Shown here piece after piece: positions 1-6,176 of a stretch of DNA of 7,515 nucleotides (within the stretch, counting starts at the first letter, position 1; the number at the start of each line of letters is the position of its first letter). Made by a program: the position numbers and the translations under genes. Source of the stretch: an uncultured Alphaproteobacteria bacterium (GTDB lineage Bacteria > Pseudomonadota > Alphaproteobacteria > Rickettsiales > UBA1997); NCBI GenBank assembly GCA_903837365.1, contig CAILUF010000040.1, positions 1 to 7,515 of the forward strand, given 5' to 3'. The notes under the pieces were generated by a model that saw nothing but the letters and a program-made list of their open reading frames with translations, was not told the DNA's origin and ran no database searches.

Positions 1-1
1 G

Positions 2-928
2 CTTAATCAAGAACATCTTAATTACTGGGATCGCAATGCTCCAATTTCTTTCAACAAAGATCAAAACAAAAAGAAATATTCTTTTCAAGAAGCGCAGAAA
101 TTAGTGATTGAAGCATATGCGGAATTTCATCCGCAAATGGCCGAAATTGCTCAACAATTTTTTGATAAAAACTGGATTGATGCACAGGTCAGAAATGGCA
201 AGGACTCAGGAGCATATTCACATCCTTGTGTAACCTCAATTCATCCATATATCTTGATGAATTTTCAAGGAACTTCTCGCGATGTTATGACCTTAGCGCA
301 TGAATTAGGACATGGGATTCACCAGTTCCTTGCTCGTAAACAAGGATTTTTACAATGCTCTACTCCCCTTACTCTTGCGGAAACTGCATCGGTTTTTGGT
401 GAGCAATTGGTTTTCCAAAAAATTTTAAAAAACGAAACCGATTTCGAGCTTAAAAAAATTATTATCGCCGATAAAATTGAGGACATGATTAACACGGTTA
501 TTCGTCAAATTGCTTTTCTGGATTTCGAAAAGAAGATTCATGATGAAAGAAAAAATGGCGAAATTGATATTGAAAAAATCAATCGATTTTGGCTAGAAAT
601 TCAAAAAGAAAGTCTTGGCGAAGCGTTCGTATTCGAGGATGAATATCGCTTTTTCTGGTGCTATATTTCTCACTTTATTCATGCACCTTTTTATGTTTAT
701 TCTTACGCATTTGGTGATTGCTTAGTTAATTCTTTATATTCCATTTACAAATCATCTAAAATAACAGATTTTAATAGTAAATATTTAAATATGTTAGAAT
801 TAGGTGGAGTTCATCATTACAAAGAAATGTTAAAACCATTTGGTTTGGATATTAGCAAAGCTGAATTTTGGCAATCCGGATTGAACGTGATAATTGATTA
901 TATTGATCAATTAGAAAAAATTTCTTGA
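2..928 (+). CDS. pepF: Oligoendopeptidase F, M3 family zinc peptidase (5' partial)
   Basis: This is a cytoplasmic zinc metallopeptidase that cleaves oligopeptides during peptide turnover. The frame is open from base 2 with no stop, so the N-terminal half lies upstream. A GTG at 104 is internal and not a credible start, because the codons before it already match the family (YWDRNAP). About 308 residues are visible, against roughly 600 for the whole protein. In visible numbering the zinc motif HELGH is at 100-104 (bases 299-313). The third zinc ligand is Glu127 in LAETASVFGE, at the spacing expected for M3. The His/Tyr-rich substrate segment HFIHAPFYVYSYAFGDCL starts at 224. The C-terminus (FWQSGLNVI) is typical of PepF, so the 3' end is complete. 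The sequence resembles the pepF/M3 group common in Alphaproteobacteria. About 100 bases separate it from the next gene, with no convincing terminator. Confidence 0.93.
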   Translation, partial: LNQEHLNYWDRNAPISFNKDQNKKKYSFQEAQKLVIEAYAEFHPQMAEIAQQFFDKNWIDAQVRNGKDSGAYSHPCVTSIHPYILMNFQGTSRDVMTLAHELGHGIHQFLARKQGFLQCSTPLTLAETASVFGEQLVFQKILKNETDFELKKIIIADKIEDMINTVIRQIAFLDFEKKIHDERKNGEIDIEKINRFWLEIQKESLGEAFVFEDEYRFFWCYISHFIHAPFYVYSYAFGDCLVNSLYSIYKSSKITDFNSKYLNMLELGGVHHYKEMLKPFGLDISKAEFWQSGLNVIIDYIDQLEKIS

Positions 929-1029
929 AAGCTATAAATCAATTTTTAAGAATTGGCTTAAATTATTTGCAAGTTTTTTATGCAATCTTAAAAAAACATT
1001 TTTAATTAACAAAAATAACTGCTAAAATT

Positions 1030-1353
1030 ATGATATTTTTTAAATTATTCACCTTAGCGTTTCTAGTATTATCAATTCAATCATGCACAACTTATTCGAC
1101 CGATCTCAACGAATTGCAAAAAATTAAAGTTTCGGATTTGAGTCAAATCAAACGTGGCGAAACTTGTTCACGAAACTTGTTTGGAGCTTTTAGTTTTCCT
1201 TATTTTGGCGATACGGCAATCAGGATCAGCGGTGATCAATCGGTTATCACGGCAATTAAAAAAGCCAATATAACCGATGTATATGCAACGGATTTCTATA
1301 ATCGTAATTATTTTTTTTATAGCAAAAGATGCACAGTAGTTTTTGGTAAATAA
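1030..1353 (+). CDS. Small TRL-like family lipoprotein
   Basis: A 107-residue secreted lipoprotein. Residues 1-18 form a signal peptide (Lys5, then a hydrophobic core), and IQS-Cys19 serves as the lipobox, so the mature protein should be membrane-anchored in the envelope. The rest resembles the TRL-like family of small lipoproteins: a Gly-x-x-Cys-Ser segment (43-47), FGDTAI (59-64), an 'AIKKANITDV' helix-strand (75-84) and a C-terminal 'KRCTVVFGK' strand. Cys46 and Cys101 could form a disulfide. The function of this family is unknown. The start is ATG at 1030; no Shine-Dalgarno is visible (A/T-rich leader). A run of eight T lies inside the gene at 1311-1318. The methyltransferase gene follows after 21 bases, so the two may be cotranscribed. 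The signal peptide is clear; the family assignment is by motif memory and moderately sure. Confidence 0.72.
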   Translation: MIFFKLFTLAFLVLSIQSCTTYSTDLNELQKIKVSDLSQIKRGETCSRNLFGAFSFPYFGDTAIRISGDQSVITAIKKANITDVYATDFYNRNYFFYSKRCTVVFGK

Positions 1354-1371
1354 AATCCTTCCTTACCAAAA
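1341..1371. repeat. Perfect 9-bp inverted repeat at the lipoprotein/methyltransferase junction
   Basis: The left arm TTTTGGTAA (1341-1349) is exactly complementary to TTACCAAAA (1363-1371), with a 13-base loop. The left arm encodes the last residues of the TRL-like lipoprotein, the loop holds its stop codon, and the right arm ends three bases before the methyltransferase ATG. No T-run follows, so it is not a textbook intrinsic terminator. As RNA it could fold beside the downstream start codon or protect the 3' end of the upstream message. The symmetry is seen; the function is inference. Confidence 0.5.
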
Positions 1372-1374
1372 TTT

Positions 1375-2064
1375 ATGAACCACGAAGATTCAAAGATATT
1401 AATCAAAGAGCAATTTTATCAATATCAAAAAAGCTGGAAAAATTCTTTTTTAAATGGCTTTAGTGTTGATGAAAATAATCAACCAATTCCATGGTTTAGC
1501 TACAAAGCAATTGATTTCATTAAAAATTTTATCCAAAAAAATCATCGCATTTGTGAATATGGTTGTGGAGCTTCAACTTTATTTTTTAGTCAACAAGTTC
1601 AATGTTTAGTAGGTCTTGAAACTGATCCTATTTGGCTAAAAATTATTGAACAAAAAATCATTGAACAAGATTTTAAATATGATCAAAAATTACAATCTTT
1701 ACAATTGAATAACGCACCAAAATTATCAGAAAAATTTTATAAAAATTTTTTTAGAAATTCTCAGCAAATAAATTTATACTTAAATGAAAATGCTATGCAG
1801 GATGATGATTATCAAAATTTTTGTAATTATTTTTTAGAAAAATTTGATATAATTATTATTGATTCCAAAAAAAGATTTAATTCAGCAAAACAAGCTATTC
1901 AAAGCTTGAAGCCAGATGGAATAATTATTCTTGACGATTCACAACGACCTAATTATCAAAAAATTTTTCAATATTTCGAGCAATTAGATTTTAAAAAAAT
2001 GGATTTTTTTGGCATTGCTCCAGGGCAATTATCTCTAAAAAATACCACGATTTTTTATAAATAA
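1375..2064 (+). CDS. Class I SAM-dependent methyltransferase
   Basis: A 229-residue soluble protein with a Rossmann-type methyltransferase fold. Motif I is CEYGCGASTLFF (60-71), with Glu61 and the glycine loop binding S-adenosylmethionine. Motif II is VGLETD (79-84), where Glu82 would hold the ribose hydroxyls. The fourth strand is FDIIIIDSKKR (157-167), followed by LKPDGIIILDDSQRPNY (178-194). The N-terminal 'PWFSYKAIDFI' and the C-terminal 'GIAPGQ...TTIFYK' resemble a group of small methyltransferases often found near surface-glycan genes. The substrate cannot be read from the sequence and no glycan genes are in this window. Charged and Asn/Gln-rich stretches occupy 95-150. The start at 1375 has no Shine-Dalgarno. 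The gene looks more AT-rich than pepF, with frequent AAA and ATT codons. It may share a transcript with the lipoprotein gene 21 bases upstream. Confidence 0.85.
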   Translation: MNHEDSKILIKEQFYQYQKSWKNSFLNGFSVDENNQPIPWFSYKAIDFIKNFIQKNHRICEYGCGASTLFFSQQVQCLVGLETDPIWLKIIEQKIIEQDFKYDQKLQSLQLNNAPKLSEKFYKNFFRNSQQINLYLNENAMQDDDYQNFCNYFLEKFDIIIIDSKKRFNSAKQAIQSLKPDGIIILDDSQRPNYQKIFQYFEQLDFKKMDFFGIAPGQLSLKNTTIFYK

Positions 2065-2073
2065 AAAAGAGTT

Positions 2074-2101
2074 TTGACAATAAAAGCAAAAAATCTAATT
2101 T
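2074..2101 (+). promoter_or_regulatory. Candidate sigma-70 promoter for the OmpA-proB-tpsB operon
   Basis: A perfect -35 hexamer TTGACA (2074-2079) is followed after 16 bases by TAATTT (2096-2101), a weak -10 that keeps the conserved first two bases and final T. Transcription would begin near 2108, about 25 bases before the ATG at 2133. The site lies in the only gap of any size between the methyltransferase and the three tightly packed genes, which is where an operon promoter is expected. The -35 is convincing; the -10 is poor, and AT-rich DNA gives chance matches. Confidence 0.45.
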
Positions 2102-2132
2102 AAGAAAAATTACTAATATCACTTAACAATAA

Positions 2133-3116
2133 ATGTTAATAAACTTAAAAAAATATTTTTGCATTTTAACTTTGATGATCCTGGTTTTTGCCTGTGAAAA
2201 TAATTCATTGGATATATTAAATTCAAAAGAATCTATTTTAAAATCTGAACCAGTTTATGAATCTTATTTAGCCCTAGAATATCTAAACTTCTCGCGAAGA
2301 TTAAAAACCATTAAAGATGAAAAAAATTCAGAATATTTTGCCAAAAAAGGTCTAGAAACTTTTATGCGCAAAGACATTCTTCCTGAAAATCCTTTGAAAT
2401 GGAGAGTTGATAATAATCAAATTAAAGAAATGATTTTTATGCAAAAACGCATGGAAGAAGTCAATGGCATTGCCAGTTTACGTGTTCAATTACCAATTCA
2501 AATTGCTCATTTGCATTATCTTTATGACTGCTGGATTAGCAAGGAATCTAAAGCAATTTTTCTTGGCGATGAAATTGCCAATTGTCGCGTAACCTTCTCA
2601 AAACTTCTTGAAGAAATTGAGAGTTTTTATATAGAATCAAAAAAAGATAAATCACCAAAAACCAAAATTATTGAAAATAAATTTGATCGCTTTGAAATTG
2701 CATTTGATGCGCAAAATTCCAACCTTAATGACCAATCCAGTAAGCAATTACTTAGCACTTTAGATCATCTAAAAAAAGTTAAAGGTGTTTATAATCTACT
2801 TCTAGTTGGAAATGGCGATGATAATAGCAATAATTTAATCAATCAGAATTTGGCCAATGATCGCATCAACGCAGTTAAAAATTATTTAATAGCCAATGGT
2901 GTTGTTGATAATTTAATAACCATTAGCTATGAAGGTGAGGATTTACCAGACATCGTCACAAATGATTCGCAAGATAATAAAATAAATAGAATTGTAGCGA
3001 TTTATATTTTTTATCAAGGCAATAATTTTTCACCCTACCCTTTACCATTATTACAAAATTTATATTTGCGTGATCAAATTTCTAAAGCCCGTGAACAAAG
3101 AGGACTTCAAAATTAA
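2133..3116 (+). CDS. OmpA-family peptidoglycan-associated lipoprotein (alphaproteobacterial type)
   Basis: A 327-residue envelope lipoprotein. Residues 1-20 form a signal peptide ending in the lipobox VFA-Cys21. Residues about 38-165 form a mostly helical region with 'YLALEYLNFSRR', 'EYFAKKGLE', 'YDCW' (Cys133) and 'EIANCRVTF' (Cys151). This pattern is one I associate with alphaproteobacterial OmpA-family proteins, and the two cysteines may pair. Residues about 185-293 form the OmpA C-terminal domain. Asp229 or Asp230 in VGNGDD takes the place of the GHTD aspartate, and Arg244 in 'NLANDRINAVKNYL' is the conserved arginine that, with the aspartate, grips diaminopimelate in peptidoglycan. The usual 'NRRV' end is 'INRIV'. 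A 30-residue tail follows. Its likely role is to tether the outer membrane to the cell wall. It is the first gene of a tight run, with its stop two bases before proB. Confidence 0.85.
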   Translation: MLINLKKYFCILTLMILVFACENNSLDILNSKESILKSEPVYESYLALEYLNFSRRLKTIKDEKNSEYFAKKGLETFMRKDILPENPLKWRVDNNQIKEMIFMQKRMEEVNGIASLRVQLPIQIAHLHYLYDCWISKESKAIFLGDEIANCRVTFSKLLEEIESFYIESKKDKSPKTKIIENKFDRFEIAFDAQNSNLNDQSSKQLLSTLDHLKKVKGVYNLLLVGNGDDNSNNLINQNLANDRINAVKNYLIANGVVDNLITISYEGEDLPDIVTNDSQDNKINRIVAIYIFYQGNNFSPYPLPLLQNLYLRDQISKAREQRGLQN

Positions 3117-3118
3117 TT

Positions 3119-4261
3119 ATGAATTTTTCATTAAAAAATTATCAAAAAATTGTTATAAAAATTGGCTCATCACTTCTTGTTGAAGATGGAAAAATCCGTG
3201 AAAAATGGCTTAATCATTTTGCCCAAGATGTTGCCAATCTTCACAAAGAAAATATCGAAATAATTATTGTTACATCTGGAGCGGTAGCACTGGGAAGATC
3301 GGTATTATTTAATAATTCACAACAAAAATTAACTCTTGCACAAAAACAAGCATGCGCTTCGGTTGGGCAAATAAATTTGATGAGCATTTATAATAAAATT
3401 TTTGAAAAACAAAATTTAACTGCTGCACAAATTTTACTTACTGCTTCAGATTGTAATGCCCGTAATCGTTATCTAAATTGTCAAAATACCATTAAAACTT
3501 TACTCAAACTCAAAGCAATTGCAATCATCAATGAGAATGATTCAATTGCAGTTGATGAAATTAAAATTGGCGATAATGATCGCCTAGCTTCAAGAGTTGC
3601 GCAAATGGTTGAAGCTGATTTACTTTTACTCTTCTCTGACATTGATGGTTTGTACGATAAAAATCCCAAGACCAATAAAAATGCTAAATTTATTAGCCAA
3701 GTTCATAAAATTGACCAAACAATTGAAAATATGGCGAAAGGTTCGCAGTCAAAGGTTGGAACCGGTGGAATGATTACCAAAATTCAAGCAGCCAAAATGG
3801 CTCTTAATGCAAATTGTTCAACGATTATTACCAGTGGAATTGAAGATTATGCGCTAAAAAAATTATTCAATGGTGACAAAAAATTCACTATTTTTAGTCA
3901 TAAAATTTTACCTAAAACAGAAGTAAAACATCTCAGTAAATCAAAAAAGAATTGGCTTTCAGGAGTTGTAAATGCCAAAGCAGAGTTGATAATAAATCAA
4001 CGCGCTGGCGAAACTTTAAAACAAAAAAAAGTAAGCTTATTAGCAGTTGGAGTTATTGATCTGAAGGGAGATTTTTCTAAGGGCGATGTCGTATATATTA
4101 AAAATGAAAAAGGACAACATATTGCAAGTGGCGTAGTCAATTACGATAAAAAAGATGCTGAAAAAATCCTCAAAAAAAATTCTCAGGAAATTAAAAAAAT
4201 CCTAGGAAAATCTTCTAAGCCAGAATTAGTTCACCTTGATAATCTTTTTATAATTAGTTAG
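3119..4261 (+). CDS. proB: Glutamate 5-kinase with C-terminal PUA domain
   Basis: Cytoplasmic enzyme that phosphorylates L-glutamate with ATP to gamma-glutamyl phosphate, the first step of proline synthesis. The 380-residue length matches the full-length bacterial form. The amino-acid-kinase domain spans about 8-260. It contains VIKIGSSLL (12-20; Lys14 for phosphate binding), VTSGAVALG (51-59), INEND (137-141), IGDNDRLAS (150-158; glutamate-binding Asp/Asn), SDIDGLYDKNP (173-183) and VGTGGMITK (213-221; Lys221 near the nucleotide). All catalytic motifs are intact. The PUA domain spans about 280-355, with 'GVIDLKGDFSKGDVV' and 'ASGVVNY' as its core. The start ATG lies two bases after the OmpA lipoprotein stop. 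A purine-rich AAGAGGA (3098-3104) is 14 bases upstream, too far for an ordinary Shine-Dalgarno, so coupled translation is likely. proA and obgE, common neighbours elsewhere, are not adjacent. Confidence 0.96.
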   Translation: MNFSLKNYQKIVIKIGSSLLVEDGKIREKWLNHFAQDVANLHKENIEIIIVTSGAVALGRSVLFNNSQQKLTLAQKQACASVGQINLMSIYNKIFEKQNLTAAQILLTASDCNARNRYLNCQNTIKTLLKLKAIAIINENDSIAVDEIKIGDNDRLASRVAQMVEADLLLLFSDIDGLYDKNPKTNKNAKFISQVHKIDQTIENMAKGSQSKVGTGGMITKIQAAKMALNANCSTIITSGIEDYALKKLFNGDKKFTIFSHKILPKTEVKHLSKSKKNWLSGVVNAKAELIINQRAGETLKQKKVSLLAVGVIDLKGDFSKGDVVYIKNEKGQHIASGVVNYDKKDAEKILKKNSQEIKKILGKSSKPELVHLDNLFIIS

Positions 4262-4263
4262 AA

Positions 4264-6087
4264 ATGTTTACTTTCAATATAAAAAAACATTTTTTATTTT
4301 TTTTAACTATTAATAAACCATTTCTATTAACTATTACTATTTATTGTTTATTACTATTTAAAAGTCAAGTTGCGCGAGCAGATGAGCTACAAAACATTAC
4401 TTCCCAGCAAGATTTAATTATTAGAAATCAGCAAAATTTTAATGAATTCGAAGCGCGACAAAAAGAACAACAAAACATTCAAGACGATTTCGACCAAAAG
4501 AAAAATCAACTTCAAGATGTTGAATTAGATTCAAGTGAGAATGAAAATATCAGCAAAAATAAATGTAAAATTATCCATCAGCTAATCATTACAAACGCTG
4601 AATCTCTAAGCACTCAAACTAAAGATCGTATAACTGCAGAAATAATTGGACAATGTTTTAGTAATAAAAAAATTTCCAAAATAATTGAAAGAATTACCGA
4701 TATTTATGATCAAAAAGGCTATGTTACTGCAGAATTTGAAATGCTCCAAGATCGCTTAAATAAAGGAATAATCGAAATTAAAGTTATTGAAAAAACTATT
4801 GAAAAAATAATTCTTAACTACTCAAAATCTCCACCAAATTCCTTGTCTTATAAATTGCAAAAACTTAGCGCATTTGGTTTTATAGAAGGAAAAAAACTCA
4901 ATGCCAATGATCTTGCGCAAGGCCTTTACCAAATTAATCGTCTAAAATCAAATAACGCAAATTATCAAATTAGCAACTCGCTAAATCGTGATCGCAATAT
5001 TGTAATCATCAATAATCAAAAAAAATTTCCAGCTCATTTTAGTGCTAGCCATGATAATCTTGGCAATAAATCTACGGGCATTTATCGCAGTTCATTTCAT
5101 AGTTCATTTGATAATATTTTAGCTATGAATGAAAATATTAATCTCTTTTACAACACCAATCTCAATGATAATCATGCTTCTCGCGATATCAAAACTTATG
5201 CAACAAGTCTTTACTTTCCCCTCGCCTATTATAGCCTATCTGTTGATGGATCAAAAAGTGATTTCTACGGATTAGATTCGCTTAATCGAAATTTTTCTGG
5301 ATATTCATCGCGATATAATGTTACCCTCAACAAACTTCTTGTTGAGAATTTAGATTATCGCTTTTCTGCGAAAATTGGTATAACCCAAAAGGAAACTGCA
5401 AGTTATTTACAACAGATAAAAGTTAATAATTCTCAACGACGTTTAACAATTCTTAATGCCAACATTTTAGCAACTTATTTTCTTGATCAAAATACCACGA
5501 TTTATTTTAAACCATCAATCGCTCAAGGACTTGGCGTTCTAGGAGCTTATCGCGATTACAATTATAACAATCCGCAATTAAATTTTACTATTTTACGATT
5601 TTATAGCTCATTACAAAAAAACTTTTATGCTTTTAATTTTAATAAACCAATTGCATTAGTTAGCGAAATTGATAGCCAGCTCAGCAATAAAAAACTTTTC
5701 GGATCTGAGCAAATTGCAATTGGTGGATATACTACAGTCAGAGGATTTCGCGAGAGAAATATCGCTGGTGAAAATGGTTTTTATTGGCGAAATAAATTAC
5801 AAATTAATCTAGGATCAATCATCCAAAAAACTACAATCACTCCTAATCAACATTTTAGCAAAACAAAAATCGAACCTTTTATCGATTTTGGTCATATTCG
5901 TCAACAATCCGCTAACAAGTCTACAAGCATTGCTGGAACTGGTTTCAAGACTATTTATAGCAATAATTATTTTAGCGCATCTCTTACCATGTCATGGGCT
6001 TTACAGCAATCTAGATTAATTTCTAACACAACCAAAGAAAATAAAATGATTTATTTTGAAATCGCTACAAAATGTTGTTTATTTTAA
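4264..6087 (+). CDS. TpsB/ShlB-FhaC family outer-membrane transporter (two-partner secretion)
   Basis: A 607-residue Omp85-superfamily pore that would move a TpsA exoprotein across the outer membrane. Residues 1-39 form a long signal peptide, with cleavage predicted after the A-R-A box (37-39). A Gln-rich segment (47-85) corresponds to the plug helix H1 and its linker. The first POTRA domain runs 101-178, with 'CKIIHQLIIT', Cys101/Cys131, 'QKGYVTAEFEMLQDRLNKGIIEIKVIE'-type features split over 149-176, and Gly152-Tyr153-Val154 as in ShlB. POTRA 2 covers about 179-250 ('LNANDLAQGLYQINRLKS'). A 16-stranded barrel follows from about 256, beginning 'FSASHDNLGNKSTG'. The signature loop-6 motif VRGF is at 492-495 in 'GGYTTVRGF'. 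The protein ends in Phe607, the usual outer-membrane barrel signal, after an unusual Cys604-Cys605 pair. It starts two bases after proB, without a Shine-Dalgarno. No TpsA lies downstream. Confidence 0.92.
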   Translation: MFTFNIKKHFLFFLTINKPFLLTITIYCLLLFKSQVARADELQNITSQQDLIIRNQQNFNEFEARQKEQQNIQDDFDQKKNQLQDVELDSSENENISKNKCKIIHQLIITNAESLSTQTKDRITAEIIGQCFSNKKISKIIERITDIYDQKGYVTAEFEMLQDRLNKGIIEIKVIEKTIEKIILNYSKSPPNSLSYKLQKLSAFGFIEGKKLNANDLAQGLYQINRLKSNNANYQISNSLNRDRNIVIINNQKKFPAHFSASHDNLGNKSTGIYRSSFHSSFDNILAMNENINLFYNTNLNDNHASRDIKTYATSLYFPLAYYSLSVDGSKSDFYGLDSLNRNFSGYSSRYNVTLNKLLVENLDYRFSAKIGITQKETASYLQQIKVNNSQRRLTILNANILATYFLDQNTTIYFKPSIAQGLGVLGAYRDYNYNNPQLNFTILRFYSSLQKNFYAFNFNKPIALVSEIDSQLSNKKLFGSEQIAIGGYTTVRGFRERNIAGENGFYWRNKLQINLGSIIQKTTITPNQHFSKTKIEPFIDFGHIRQQSANKSTSIAGTGFKTIYSNNYFSASLTMSWALQQSRLISNTTKENKMIYFEIATKCCLF

Positions 6088-6133
6088 AAATAACTTTAAA
6101 AAAATAAAATTGCCTTTAAAATAAACTCATTCT

Positions 6134-6155
6134 AACCTAGAGCTTAGTTCTTTTT
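6134..6155 (+). terminator. Weak candidate terminator after tpsB
   Basis: A short imperfect hairpin lies in the 89-base gap after tpsB. AA-C-CTA (6134-6139) pairs with TAGTT (6145-6149), with one bulged C and a 5-base loop. CTTTTT (6150-6155) follows. The position and T-run fit an intrinsic terminator, but five mostly A-T pairs make a weak stem. Confidence 0.22.
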
Positions 6156-6176
6156 CAAAAGTTAAAAATATTTGTA

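Noticed and set aside
104..106. GTG at 104 as the start of the peptidase gene
   Set aside because: The same frame is open back to base 2 and encodes conserved PepF sequence (YWDRNAP), so the true start is upstream of the window.
945..985. Hairpins after pepF (TTTAAG/CTTAAA at 945-962 and TTGCA/TGCAA at 967-985)
   Set aside because: The stems are 5-6 bp and mostly A-T, and no T-run follows directly; this is common by chance at this composition.
3481..3675. 64-codon open frame on the minus strand
   Set aside because: It lies wholly inside the well-conserved proB kinase domain on the other strand; its residues show no domain and it is a shadow of that gene.
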